Assembly (NCBI RefSeq): GCF_029892685.1
Contig: NZ_JARXVD010000024.1
Coordinates: 1-64,000 of the forward strand
Direction of reading: 5' to 3'
From: Mycobacterium sp. OTB74
GTDB lineage: Bacteria > Actinomycetota > Actinomycetes > Mycobacteriales > Mycobacteriaceae
Length of the DNA: 64,000 nt
The translations under genes were made by a program, and so were the position numbers. Numbering within the stretch: the first letter of the stretch is position 1; every line of letters begins with the position of its first letter. The notes under the pieces are model-generated. The model did not search any database, was not told the DNA's origin, and was given only the letters and a program-made list of their open reading frames with translations. This document shows positions 25,982-34,812 of this stretch, piece by piece.

Positions 25982-26160
25982 TGTTCGTCTGCCTGTGTTG
26001 CGGCGTGACCAACAAGGAAGTCGCTGAAGCAGTGGCGGCCGGAGCCACGACCACGCGTGACGTGGCGAAGGCGTGCGGCGCCGGCTCCGATTGCGCGCGC
26101 TGCCGGCGCACGGTGCGTGCGATCATCTCCGCCCAGACACAAAGCGCCTCAACGACGTAA
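25981..26160 (+). CDS. Bacterioferritin-associated-ferredoxin-like [2Fe-2S] protein, 59 aa
   Basis: This small protein reads MFVCLCCGVTNKEV to its TAA at 26158. Four cysteines are placed as in Bfd: Cys4 and Cys6 (C-x-C) and Cys38 and Cys41 (DCARC), preceded by the helical VAKACGAGS. Bfd proteins reduce bacterioferritin to release iron. The start overlaps the stop of the preceding gene by one base (TGATG), so it is translationally coupled. The 3' end overlaps the convergent HAD gene by 38 bases. No bacterioferritin gene is in the window, so it may instead serve a redox role with its neighbours. Confidence 0.85.
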   Translation: MFVCLCCGVTNKEVAEAVAAGATTTRDVAKACGAGSDCARCRRTVRAIISAQTQSASTT

Positions 26161-26896
26161 CCGGCCCCGGTGGGCCGGTCTCGGCGCGCATGATCGGCCA
26201 GCCCCGGCGGTCTGCCTCTGCGGCCAGTGCCGGGCGCGGGTTCACGGGAATCGGGTGTCCTACCGCTCGCATCAGCGGCAGGTCCTCGTCGCCGTCGGCG
26301 TAGAAGTAGCTCTGGTGTAGGTCAATGCCATTGGCGGTGCTGAATTCCTGCACCGCGACAGCCTTGCGGGTACCCCAGACGATCGGCCGGATGATGTCGC
26401 CGGTTAGCACGCCGTCGGAATCGACGGCGAAGTGGTTGCAGATGACGTGTTCGATGTCCAAGGCCCGGGCGAGCGGCATGACATGCATGGTCAAAGCCGA
26501 CGAGCTGAGTACCACCGTGTGGCCAGAACGCTGGTGCGATCGAACCACCTCACGCATGGCCGGGAATATCCGGGCCTCGATGTGGCTGGTGAACAGCTGC
26601 TCGCCGAGCGCCTCTTGCTCATCCAGAATTTCCCCGCGCATATAACCCGCCGCGCGGATCAGCAGTCGTTCGAATTCCATGCGCCCCAACCGGTATCGCA
26701 CGGTGGCTTCCAGGATGCCGGTCAGTTCACCGAACGCGGCCTGGCGGCTGCGGAACCGATGGCCGGCGTGCGCAGTAGCGATGAAGCCGGACACCAAAGT
26801 GCCGTCGACGTCGAAAAACGCCCCGATCGGCTGAGCCTGTACATCGTCGTCGCGGGTGCCGGTCCCCCCGACCGATTCGGTATCCGGCGCAGACAT
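26123..26896 (-). CDS. HAD-IB family hydrolase (SerB-like phosphatase), 257 aa
   Basis: HAD motif I is visible as AFFDVDGTLVSG (the two aspartates), motif II as VVLSSSALTMHV and motif IV as YFYADGDEDLPLMRAVG, with a helical cap between. HAD-IB members include SerB-type phosphatases and lysophosphatidic-acid phosphatases, but the substrate cannot be read here. The ATG at 26896 (MSAPDTESVG) is taken as start; an ATG at 26932 is possible and neither has a good ribosome binding site. It lies downstream of the DapB-like gene on the same strand (41 bp) and overlaps the Bfd gene convergently. Confidence 0.82.
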   Translation of the reverse strand: MSAPDTESVGGTGTRDDDVQAQPIGAFFDVDGTLVSGFIATAHAGHRFRSRQAAFGELTGILEATVRYRLGRMEFERLLIRAAGYMRGEILDEQEALGEQLFTSHIEARIFPAMREVVRSHQRSGHTVVLSSSALTMHVMPLARALDIEHVICNHFAVDSDGVLTGDIIRPIVWGTRKAVAVQEFSTANGIDLHQSYFYADGDEDLPLMRAVGHPIPVNPRPALAAEADRRGWPIMRAETGPPGPVTSLRRFVSGRR

Positions 26897-26937
26897 GGTG
26901 ACCAGTATGCCGGGACCGCTCAGGCCCGGCATCCGGA

Positions 26938-28014
26938 CTATGCCGGCCGGACTACGCCTTTGCCGGTGACCAGGGGCAGATCGAGCGTGGTGCGAATGCC
27001 GGCGGGCGCATCGATGACGGCGGGAATCGCGTTGACGATCCGGCCGGCGGCGGCCAGGATCGCTGCATAGTTGTGGTCGCCGTTGCGGCTGGTCGGGCAG
27101 ATGTCGACGGTGTAGGACGGCTCGCCGGTGATCTCCACCCGGTAGGAACCGCCGTCTTGGGCCGGCTGTGCCCAGTCGGGACGCAGATCGCCGCGCAGCC
27201 GGGTGATGTGCTCGACGACGATGACCGGCTCCCCGCCGACCAGCCCTTCGATCTGGAACCGCAGCGCTGCCACCGTGCCCTTGGCGATGTGCCCGGCCGC
27301 GATGTCGAAGTCCTCCGGCGCCGGTTCCTGTTCGACCGAGTCACGGATCTGGTCTACCTCGACACCGAGCGCGGCCGCCATCTGTCGGATGGCGGTGCCC
27401 CACGCGATGCTCAGGATGCCGGGCTGGAACAAGATGGGAAAGTCGCCGAGCTGGTTGCCGAAGCCCATCACGTCGAACATCACCGTCGCGCCGTCATAGG
27501 TGGCGTAGTCGGCGATCTCCATCATCCGCACCTGCTGGATGCTCTGGCAGGTGCCGGCCAGAGCCATCGGCAGCAGGTCGGTGGCAAAACCGGGGTCGAC
27601 GCCGGTGATGAAGATTGACGAATTACCTTCGGTAGCAGCATCTTCCACGCGCGCGATGTACTTATCGGGCACCACCTGCCAGGGGTATTGCAGAACTCCC
27701 GGCGCCGAGCCAACAACGTTGATCCCGGCCGACAGGATGCGGCGCATGTCGGCCATGGCCTCGGGCAGCCGGGTGTCGCCCATGGCGCAGTAGACCACGC
27801 AGTCAGGTCGGGCCGCCAGCAACAGATCCAGGTCCGAGATAGCCGTGATGCCGGTCTGCACAGGCAGCCCGGCCAACTCGCCGGCGTCCTTGCCGACCTT
27901 GGCCTCGGTAGACACCCACACGCCGGTCAAGTCGAAGCGGTCGTCCTCGATCAGCTGGCGCAGCGCCAGCGCGCCGCAGTTACCGGTACCGATCAGTGCG
28001 ACGCGGATGGCCAT
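26938..28014 (-). CDS. DapB-like NAD(P)-dependent amine/diamine dehydrogenase family protein, 358 aa
   Basis: The N-terminal Rossmann fold (IRVALIGTGNCGALALRQL) and downstream blocks (AMGDTRLPEAMADM, GVDPGFATDLLP) match the dihydrodipicolinate-reductase-like group. This group is annotated in mycobacteria as NADP-dependent amine dehydrogenase-like proteins. The real reaction of these paralogues is not known to me; true DapB is shorter. The ATG at 28014 has CAAGGAG upstream. It is divergent from a steroid-dehydrogenase-like SDR with a perfect KstR-type box between them, so a role in sterol or lipid catabolism is more likely than lysine synthesis. Confidence 0.8.
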   Translation of the reverse strand: MAIRVALIGTGNCGALALRQLIEDDRFDLTGVWVSTEAKVGKDAGELAGLPVQTGITAISDLDLLLAARPDCVVYCAMGDTRLPEAMADMRRILSAGINVVGSAPGVLQYPWQVVPDKYIARVEDAATEGNSSIFITGVDPGFATDLLPMALAGTCQSIQQVRMMEIADYATYDGATVMFDVMGFGNQLGDFPILFQPGILSIAWGTAIRQMAAALGVEVDQIRDSVEQEPAPEDFDIAAGHIAKGTVAALRFQIEGLVGGEPVIVVEHITRLRGDLRPDWAQPAQDGGSYRVEITGEPSYTVDICPTSRNGDHNYAAILAAAGRIVNAIPAVIDAPAGIRTTLDLPLVTGKGVVRPA

Positions 28015-28083
28015 GGGTCTCCTTGAGAAACGTTGGGAAACGGTGTTACCGACCCGCCGAGTATGAACCTTCGAAGTCAAAAT

Positions 28084-28097
28084 TGAAACAGGTTCTA
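28084..28097. promoter_or_regulatory. KstR-type box between the DapB-like and SDR genes
   Basis: TGAAACAGGTTCTA matches TNNAACNNGTTNNA at every fixed position. It is 70 bp upstream of the DapB-like start and 34 bp upstream of the SDR start, placed to control both. Confidence 0.65.
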
Positions 28098-28130
28098 ATT
28101 CGATATTGGGGTGCGGTAGCCTCTCCGAAC

Positions 28131-28868
28131 ATGGGACGCGTGGACGGAAAAGTTGCACTGATCAGCGGCGGCGCACGGGGTATGGGTGCGGCGCATGCTC
28201 GGATGTTGGTCGCTGAGGGCGCCAAAGTTGTAATCGGCGACATCCTCGATGACGAAGGCTCGGCATTGGCCGCCGAACTCGGTGATGCGGCACGCTATGT
28301 GCACCTCGATGTCACCGATGCCGACCAGTGGACGGCCGCGGTCAGCACCGCAACCGAGCAGTTCGGTCTGCTCAATGTCCTGGTCAACAACGCCGGCATC
28401 GTGGCGCTGGGCAAGATCGGCCAATTCGATATGGCCAAGTGGCAGAAGGTTATTGACGTCAACCTCACAGGAACCTTCCTGGGTATGCAGGCCGTAGTGG
28501 AGTCGATGAAGGCCGCCGGCGGTGGCTCGATCATCAACGTTTCGTCCATCGAGGGTCTGCGCGGCGCGCCGCTGGTGCACCCGTACGTCGCCTCCAAGTG
28601 GGCGGTGCGTGGGCTGGCCAAATCGGCGGCCATCGAGCTCGGCAAGGAAAACATCCGGGTCAACTCTCTTCACCCCGGGTTCATCCGCACGCCAATGACC
28701 AAACATTTTCCCGACGACATGGTCACCGCGCCGCTCGGCCGCCCCGGTCAATCCGATGAAGTTGCGACATTTGTGGTCTTCCTGGCCAGTGACGAATCGT
28801 CGTTTGCTACCGGCAGTGAATTCGTCGTGGACGGCGGTCTGGTGACCGACGTGCCACACAAGTTCTGA
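28131..28868 (+). CDS. Short-chain dehydrogenase, 3alpha/20beta-hydroxysteroid dehydrogenase type (FabG3-like), 245 aa
   Basis: This is a classical SDR: cofactor motif SGGARGMG (12-19), NNAG (86-89), and catalytic Ser139, Tyr152 and Lys156 (VSSIEG, HPYVASK). Long blocks match my memory of M. tuberculosis FabG3 (Rv2002), a 3alpha/20beta-hydroxysteroid dehydrogenase: KVALISGGARGMGAAH, ARYVHLDVTD, SIINVSSIEGL, ASDESS-FATGSEFVVDGG. The ATG at 28131 starts it, 34 bp after a KstR-type box. It should oxidise or reduce a steroid or similar alcohol using NAD(H). Confidence 0.9.
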   Translation: MGRVDGKVALISGGARGMGAAHARMLVAEGAKVVIGDILDDEGSALAAELGDAARYVHLDVTDADQWTAAVSTATEQFGLLNVLVNNAGIVALGKIGQFDMAKWQKVIDVNLTGTFLGMQAVVESMKAAGGGSIINVSSIEGLRGAPLVHPYVASKWAVRGLAKSAAIELGKENIRVNSLHPGFIRTPMTKHFPDDMVTAPLGRPGQSDEVATFVVFLASDESSFATGSEFVVDGGLVTDVPHKF

Positions 28869-28995
28869 GCTCTACGGTTCTGTCCCTCCGGGTTTGGTCG
28901 GGCACAATGAGATGCCCCCATACCGCGCTTTCTCGAGTTGAAGCGCCGCCAGATCCGGAGGGAGCAGGGCTATCTCAACCGAGAAACGACGCGGG

Positions 28996-31857
28996 TTGGT
29001 GCTGGGCACCGTTATTGCCCTAGTGCTGTTGTTCGCGTGCATCGGTGACCTGCCCCGGTTGCTTGCGCCGCAGAGCGAAGCTGCGCAGGTTTCGCTTTCC
29101 GACGGCTGGCAGCTGGCGTCGGCGGAGGACATCGCAGCCACCGGATCGCAGATCAGCCGAGGTGGGTTCGCCGGTGCGGGCTGGCACACCGTGCGGCACA
29201 TGCCGGCCACGGTTCTGCAGGCCCTGCAGGACGACGGCACCTACCCGGACCTGTATTTCGGTGACAACCTGGTGACCAAGGTGCCGCCGGATCTGTACAA
29301 GCAGGACTGGTGGTACCGGACGAGTTTCGTTGCGCCGGCGGGGCATTCCACGTATCGGCTGGATTTCCCGGGCATCAACTATCGGGCCGAAATCTGGCTC
29401 AACGGTCACCAGGTCGCGGGCAACGAGCAGGTCGCAGGCATGTACGTCGACCACGACCTGGACGTGTCGCGGTGGGTCGACCGGGGCCACGCCAACACCC
29501 TCGCGGTGAAGATCACCCCGGAGCGGGCGCTGCAGGACATCGACGGCGTCGAACTCGCGGACAGCTGGTTCGACTGGATCAACTGGAACTACCTGGGCTA
29601 CCAGGGGCCCGGTAAGAACCCGGCCAACGGCAATTCGTTCGTGCCGGACCGCAACGCCGGCATCCTCAAACCGGTCGTCTTGAAGATGTCCGGAGACGTC
29701 GCGATCACCGGCGCCGCGGTGGACTCCGAACTGCCGCTGCCGCGGACCGACAGCGCCCGGCTGACCATCCGGACCGGGGTGAGCAACCATTCCGGCAAAC
29801 CGGTGGCCGGCGTCGTGCACGCCTCGATCACCCGGTCGGGGAAGCAGACCGTCGAAGTCGAGCGACCGGTCACCCTCAAGAGCGGGGAGAATCGCGATAT
29901 CACGTTCAGCCCCAAAGATTTTGAGGAGCTGAGGGTCAACCACCCGGACCTGTGGTGGCCGTACAACATGGGCAAGCCGGAGCTGTACGACCTCACCATC
30001 GAGTTCCGCCAGCTCGGTCAGGCCACCGACCAGCTCCACCAGAAATTCGGCATCCGCAGCATCGAGCAGGGTCGGGACGGTAACGATCAATTCCCGCAAC
30101 TGGGCACCGGCGGCAATTTCTACCTGAAGGTCAACGGCCGCGACATGCTGATCCGCGGTGCTACCTACACACCGGATCTGCTGTACCGCGATGACCCGGA
30201 TCGTGAGAACGCGATCCTGCACTACGTCAAAGACCTCGGATTGAACATGATCCGGATGGAATCGAAGATTCCCGGCGAGCGTTTCGCCGCGCGCGCCGAC
30301 GAGCTGGGCATCCCGCTGATGGTCGGGTGGATGTGCTGTAACCAGTGGGAGAAATGGCCCCAGTGGAGCGACGAGGATCAGCGGATCGCACAGGAGAGTC
30401 TGCGGTCGCAGATCCTGATGCTTCGCTCGCACGCGTCAGCGTTCATCTGGGCCAACGCCAGTGACGGGCACCCGCCGGCGGACATCCTGGCTGAGTACCA
30501 CCGCATCTTGAAAGACCTGCACTGGCCCAACGCGATCGTCGACACCGTCTCGTCGTACGCCACCGACGGTGCGGGGGATCGGATCTGGGACGGCATCCAG
30601 ATGGCCGGCCCGTACACCTGGCGGCCGCCGACGTACTGGTTCAGCGGCAGATACGCGGCCGCTCGCGGCGCATCCGCCGAGCAGGGCGACAACGAACACA
30701 TCCCGCCTTTCGCCACCCTGCGCAAGTTCATCCCGCCGGACAAGTTGTGGCCCATCGACGATGCCTGGTATTTCCACGCCGGGTCCAATCCGGGCAACGC
30801 GGCGCTGGCCAGCACCCGGAACGCCATCGTGCAGCGGTACGGATCATCCACGGGTGCAGAGGAATTCGCGCGCAAGGCCCAGCTGGCGCACTACGAGTCG
30901 ACGCGGGCGCAGTTCGAGTCGTTCGCCGCGCTGGACCAGAGCGACCGCCGCATGACCATCTACTGGATGCTCAACAGCCACTGGCCGTCGTTCTTCGGCA
31001 ACATTTTCGATTACTACCTGCGGCCCGGTGGGGCGTACTACGGCGCCAAGAAGGGTTTGCAGCCGCTGTCGGTGACGTTCGACTCCTATGCCACCGGTGA
31101 CCACGGCACCGCCAACATCACCATCACCAACCAGAGTCCGAACAAGCTCACCGGGGCGCGGGCCCGCACCCGCATCTACGACCTGACCGGCAAGGTGCGT
31201 GACGACCGCACCAGCGAGGCGTTCAATGCAGACCCCGGCACCGCGACCGTCGCGCTGACGCTGCCCCGCGAAGCGCCCGATTCGCGGGTGTTCTTCGTGC
31301 GCTGCGAGCTGCTCGACTCTTCGGGTGCCGTGCTGGCCGATAACAACTACTGGCAGTCGCAACAGAACGACGATGTCGGCGACCCGAAGGCCGACGTTGC
31401 GTTCGAACTGCACCAGAGCAGCTGGGCGGACATGACCGCACTGAACTCGATGCCAAAAGCAACGCTTGAAGTCACCGCCACGGGATCGGTCGACTCAGAC
31501 CGGCAGAACGTCGTGGACATCGCGCTGAGCAATCCGACGAGGCAGGTGGCGTTCTTCGAGCGGGCAGAACTGGTGCCCGATCCCGATGCCGACGAGATCC
31601 TGCCGATCCAGTACAGCGACAACTACGTCACCGTGTATCCCGGCGAGACGGTGCACGTGAAAGCGGTCGTGCCCACGCCCGGGGTCACCGCGGGCTGGGT
31701 ACGTGTCGGTGGCTACAACACCGCACCGGTGACGGTGCCGGTAGGGCCGGCGCATCCGGCCGGCCCCGCGTCGGTGGGTACGCCCGTGGACGCCGCGAAC
31801 GCAAAGGTCGCCGATGTCGCGCCCGGCGGCAGGGGGACAGAGCCCGGTGCGCGATGA
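28996..31857 (+). CDS. Secreted glycoside hydrolase family 2 protein (exo-beta-D-glucosaminidase-like), 953 aa
   Basis: An N-terminal hydrophobic segment (signal or anchor) is followed by a GH2 sugar-binding domain (about 80-215: YRTSFVAPAG, YRLDFPGINYRAEIWLNG), an Ig-like domain, the TIM barrel (about 370-680) and C-terminal beta domains. The overall plan matches exo-beta-D-glucosaminidases of the CsxA type; I could not place both catalytic acids. The TTG at 28996 is the first standard start, but it omits an upstream basic stretch (EKRRG). An ATC codon at 28972 has a strong GGAGG ten bases upstream, so the true start may be non-canonical. The next small gene is 27 bp downstream. Confidence 0.8.
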   Translation: MVLGTVIALVLLFACIGDLPRLLAPQSEAAQVSLSDGWQLASAEDIAATGSQISRGGFAGAGWHTVRHMPATVLQALQDDGTYPDLYFGDNLVTKVPPDLYKQDWWYRTSFVAPAGHSTYRLDFPGINYRAEIWLNGHQVAGNEQVAGMYVDHDLDVSRWVDRGHANTLAVKITPERALQDIDGVELADSWFDWINWNYLGYQGPGKNPANGNSFVPDRNAGILKPVVLKMSGDVAITGAAVDSELPLPRTDSARLTIRTGVSNHSGKPVAGVVHASITRSGKQTVEVERPVTLKSGENRDITFSPKDFEELRVNHPDLWWPYNMGKPELYDLTIEFRQLGQATDQLHQKFGIRSIEQGRDGNDQFPQLGTGGNFYLKVNGRDMLIRGATYTPDLLYRDDPDRENAILHYVKDLGLNMIRMESKIPGERFAARADELGIPLMVGWMCCNQWEKWPQWSDEDQRIAQESLRSQILMLRSHASAFIWANASDGHPPADILAEYHRILKDLHWPNAIVDTVSSYATDGAGDRIWDGIQMAGPYTWRPPTYWFSGRYAAARGASAEQGDNEHIPPFATLRKFIPPDKLWPIDDAWYFHAGSNPGNAALASTRNAIVQRYGSSTGAEEFARKAQLAHYESTRAQFESFAALDQSDRRMTIYWMLNSHWPSFFGNIFDYYLRPGGAYYGAKKGLQPLSVTFDSYATGDHGTANITITNQSPNKLTGARARTRIYDLTGKVRDDRTSEAFNADPGTATVALTLPREAPDSRVFFVRCELLDSSGAVLADNNYWQSQQNDDVGDPKADVAFELHQSSWADMTALNSMPKATLEVTATGSVDSDRQNVVDIALSNPTRQVAFFERAELVPDPDADEILPIQYSDNYVTVYPGETVHVKAVVPTPGVTAGWVRVGGYNTAPVTVPVGPAHPAGPASVGTPVDAANAKVADVAPGGRGTEPGAR

Positions 31858-31884
31858 TGGTCAGAGAACACGAAGGAGTATCCG

Positions 31885-32106
31885 ATGAGTGACACCGAAC
31901 GGTCCCGGCTGGCCGCCTACACCGCTGAGGGCGGTTGGCAGCGCCATCAGGACGAGCGGGTTGACGTTTTCCTGCGTGGGGCTTCACGGGTGCGGGTCAT
32001 CTGGCGCGGTGATGATCAGATCAACGGCGGTTCACGCTTCCAGGATGACATCCTGGAGTCCTACAGCCGCGAGCTGGACACTGTGCGGGCCTGGCTGGCC
32101 AGCTGA
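31885..32106 (+). CDS. Small conserved hypothetical protein, 73 aa
   Basis: This short soluble protein (RLAAYTAEGGWQRHQDERVDVF, later ILESYSRELDTVRAWLAS) has no known domain. It has a good ribosome binding site (GAAGGAG) before the ATG at 31885 and follows the GH2 gene by 27 bp, so it is probably co-transcribed. It ends just before the convergent thioesterase gene. Function unknown. Confidence 0.65.
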   Translation: MSDTERSRLAAYTAEGGWQRHQDERVDVFLRGASRVRVIWRGDDQINGGSRFQDDILESYSRELDTVRAWLAS

Positions 32107-32114
32107 GCTACGGC

Positions 32115-32507
32115 TCAGTCCGGTGCCACCGCTGCGAAGTTCACCGTCGCGGTGGCGCATAGCTCGTCGTCGTTGCCGCGGTAGATATCGACCTGGGTGA
32201 CCACCGACCGTCTACCCACCTTGAGAATGCGGGCCACTGCACGGGCCGGGCCGATCTTGATCGGCCGCAGGTAACGGATGAACAGGTCCGTGGTCGCCAC
32301 CGCCATCCCGAAGGGCGACTCCCGCGCAACCAACTGCCCGGCAGTCACGTCCGCCATGGTCGCGATCAGCCCGCCCTGCAGTCCGCCGGCAGTGTTGGTG
32401 ACTCGTTCGGTCACCGGCATCGCCATCACCAGCGTGCCGTCCTCGGACGGAACCTCATGGAGTTCGAGCTGATCGAACAACTCACGTAGTGACTGCGGGG
32501 CGGTCAT
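32115..32507 (-). CDS. PaaI-type hotdog-fold thioesterase, 130 aa
   Basis: A single hotdog domain carries the PaaI-family pattern TNTAGGLQGGLIATMADVTAGQL, where Asn/Gly and the Asp of the central helix are the usual active-site positions, followed by DLFIRYLRPIK. Such enzymes hydrolyse acyl- or aryl-CoA thioesters. The ATG at 32507 gives the normal family length; the longer frame adds 81 unrelated residues. It is divergent from cinA, with 60 bp between starts. Confidence 0.83.
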   Translation of the reverse strand: MTAPQSLRELFDQLELHEVPSEDGTLVMAMPVTERVTNTAGGLQGGLIATMADVTAGQLVARESPFGMAVATTDLFIRYLRPIKIGPARAVARILKVGRRSVVTQVDIYRGNDDELCATATVNFAAVAPD

Positions 32508-32567
32508 CGCTGCGACATTACCGACGGCGTCGACGGTGCAGACGTCGGCCGTCGTAATGTCTCGGGT

Positions 32568-33845
32568 ATGGGTGTGCGCGCAGGCATCGTGGTGACCGGA
32601 ACCGAGGTCCTGACCGGACGGGTGCAGGACCTCAACGGCCCCTGGCTGGCCGACCGACTGCTCGAGCTGGGCATCGAGTTGGCGCACATCACCATATGTG
32701 GCGACCGCCCCGAGGACATTGCGGCGCAGCTGAATTTTCTGGCCGACCAAGGCGTCGACCTGATCATCACCAGCGGCGGTCTGGGACCGACCGCTGACGA
32801 CCTGACCGTCGCTGTGGTGACCGAGTTCTGCGGTCGTGAGCTGGTGCTCGACGAGGCGCTCGAGCGGCGGATCGCCGATATCCTGCGCGGTTTCATGGGT
32901 CGGTATCCCGACGCTGATTTCGAGGCCATCCGCGCCGCCAATCGCAAGCAGGCGCTGGTGCCGCTCGGGGCCGAGATACTCGAGCCGGTCGGCACCGCGC
33001 CCGGGGTTGTGGTCACTCGAGCCCAGGGCGCACCCACCGTGATGGTGCTACCAGGGCCGCCTCGTGAACTTCAGCCGATGTGGACGCGGGCTATCGCCAC
33101 CGAGGCCGTCAAGAAGGCGATCGCAGGGCGCACCGTCTATCGCCAGCAGACCATCCGCATGTTCGGGCTACCCGAGTCAGCTCTGGCCGAGACGCTCCGG
33201 CACGCCGAGACCGAGGTGGCGGGCTTCGACCAATTGGAAATCACCACCTGCCTACGGCGCGGCGAACTGGAGGTCGTCACCCGGTATGAACCGGAGGCGC
33301 AGGACGCTTACCGGCAGTTGGTGGCGCTGCTCAAGGAACGCCACCGGGAGGACGTCTTCTCCGAGGACGGCTCACTGGTCGATGACCAAGTGGCACAACT
33401 ACTTTCAGGCCGAACTATCGCCACCGCGGAGTCGTGCACGGCGGGCCTGTTGGCCGGTCGGTTGGCTGATCGGCCGGGGTCGTCAGCCTATCTGGCCGGC
33501 GGGGTGGTGTCGTATTCGAACGAGGCCAAGGCAGAACTGCTGGGTGTTGATCCGGCGTTGATCGCCACGCACGGGGCGGTGTCCGAACCGGTGGCCGAGG
33601 CGATGGCCGCCGGCGCGCTGCAGCGCTTCGGCGCCGACACCGCCGTCGCCATCACCGGCATCGCCGGACCCGGTGGCGGCAGCGCCGAAAAGCCAGTCGG
33701 CACAGTATGTTTCAGCATCCGGCTGGCGGATGGTCAGATGCACACCCGGACGCTGATGCTGCCCGGCAACCGGTCCGACATTCGGGAACGCTCGACCACG
33801 GTGGCCATGCACATGCTGCGCCGGGTGCTCGGCGCGCAGAGCTGA
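32568..33845 (+). CDS. cinA: CinA-family protein, 425 aa
   Basis: The N-terminal domain is the MoaB/MoCF-like fold (AGIVVTGTEVLTGRV, ITSGGLGPTADDLT, VMVLPGPPRELQPMW). The C-terminal domain is a nicotinamide-nucleotide amidase (TIATAESCTAGLLAGRLAD, VSYSNEAKAELLGV, GIAGPGGGSAEKPVGTVCF). The first is linked to ADP-ribose/NAD-derivative pyrophosphatase activity and the second to recycling of nicotinamide mononucleotide. CinA has been tied to NAD salvage and drug tolerance in mycobacteria. Full length for the family; the ATG at 32568 is clear. Confidence 0.93.
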   Translation: MGVRAGIVVTGTEVLTGRVQDLNGPWLADRLLELGIELAHITICGDRPEDIAAQLNFLADQGVDLIITSGGLGPTADDLTVAVVTEFCGRELVLDEALERRIADILRGFMGRYPDADFEAIRAANRKQALVPLGAEILEPVGTAPGVVVTRAQGAPTVMVLPGPPRELQPMWTRAIATEAVKKAIAGRTVYRQQTIRMFGLPESALAETLRHAETEVAGFDQLEITTCLRRGELEVVTRYEPEAQDAYRQLVALLKERHREDVFSEDGSLVDDQVAQLLSGRTIATAESCTAGLLAGRLADRPGSSAYLAGGVVSYSNEAKAELLGVDPALIATHGAVSEPVAEAMAAGALQRFGADTAVAITGIAGPGGGSAEKPVGTVCFSIRLADGQMHTRTLMLPGNRSDIRERSTTVAMHMLRRVLGAQS

Positions 33846-33853
33846 CATCGGCC

Positions 33854-34771
33854 CTAGGGGCTGATCTCCCTGGCGTCCCAGACCTCGAGCACCTTGGTCA
33901 GAATGTCCTCGGCCACGCCCAGTCCGGCCAGATGGCTCTCGCCAGGCAGGGTGTACAGCTCGGCGTCGGCCAACCGTGCCACCGCGTGCTCACCGTGGGC
34001 ATACGGCACGATGTGGTCGGCGTCGCCGTGCCACCAGCGCACCGGGACCTTGACGTCCGCCAACCGGAAACCCCAGTCCTGGGCGAACACCACGATGTCG
34101 GCGAACGGCGCGGCCAGTTGTTTACGGCTGCCATTGAACAGGTCGTCCAGGAACATGGCCTTGAACTCGGGACGCCCCAGCAGCCTGCGGTCGCCTTCCG
34201 GTGAGATGCGGGCGTATATCTCCAGCGCGGGGGAGCCGAACGGCCTGATCAGCTTGATCAGCGAGCTGGCCACCCAGCGCACCGGCGTGTCAGCGACCTC
34301 GAGGATGGGCCGGACGAACTTCGCCAGCTCCATCAGGTTGCTGCTGATCCCGTCCTCACCGATGAGCGGAGCGACGCCGCCGAGCACCGCGATCATCACT
34401 ACCCGATCGGGCATGGCCGCCGCGGCGGCCAAGGTGTAGGGGCCGCCGCCGGACAGGCCGACCACCGCGAACTGGTCAATGCCGAGGGTGTCGGCAATGG
34501 TGCGCAGATCGTCGGCGAAGCCGAGCACGTTCTGGTACTGGTACGGCGTCGACGAGCCGATACCCGGCCGGTCGACACCGATCAGTCGGATGTTCTTGCG
34601 CGCCGCGAACGAACGCGCCTCGGTCGGGATCTGCCGGCGTGCGCCCGGCGTTCCGTGCAGCCAGAACACTGCCCGACCCTGTGGGTCGCCGAATTCGGCG
34701 AACCCGATCTGCCGGCCTTCGCCAACGGCGACATTGCCTTCCAACTTGGGGCGATCGATGGGCATAACCAT
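33854..34771 (-). CDS. Alpha/beta hydrolase, 305 aa
   Basis: The protein has an alpha/beta hydrolase fold with HGTPG (oxyanion region), the nucleophile elbow GLSGGG (Ser), Asp in WHGDADHIVP and the catalytic His in GESHLAGLG. It has no signal peptide. The start was taken at ATG 34771 (MVMPIDRPK); a TTG at 34777 and ATG at 34765 are alternatives. It is 41 bp downstream of the TerC-family gene on the same strand. Substrate unknown. Confidence 0.8.
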   Translation of the reverse strand: MVMPIDRPKLEGNVAVGEGRQIGFAEFGDPQGRAVFWLHGTPGARRQIPTEARSFAARKNIRLIGVDRPGIGSSTPYQYQNVLGFADDLRTIADTLGIDQFAVVGLSGGGPYTLAAAAAMPDRVVMIAVLGGVAPLIGEDGISSNLMELAKFVRPILEVADTPVRWVASSLIKLIRPFGSPALEIYARISPEGDRRLLGRPEFKAMFLDDLFNGSRKQLAAPFADIVVFAQDWGFRLADVKVPVRWWHGDADHIVPYAHGEHAVARLADAELYTLPGESHLAGLGVAEDILTKVLEVWDAREISP

Positions 34772-34812
34772 GGACAAATTGTTGCACGCAAGTTATGCCA
34801 AGATCACCACCG

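Noticed and set aside
29020..30432. 470-aa minus-strand ORF opposite the GH2 gene
   Set aside because: Antisense shadow; no ribosome binding site or domain.
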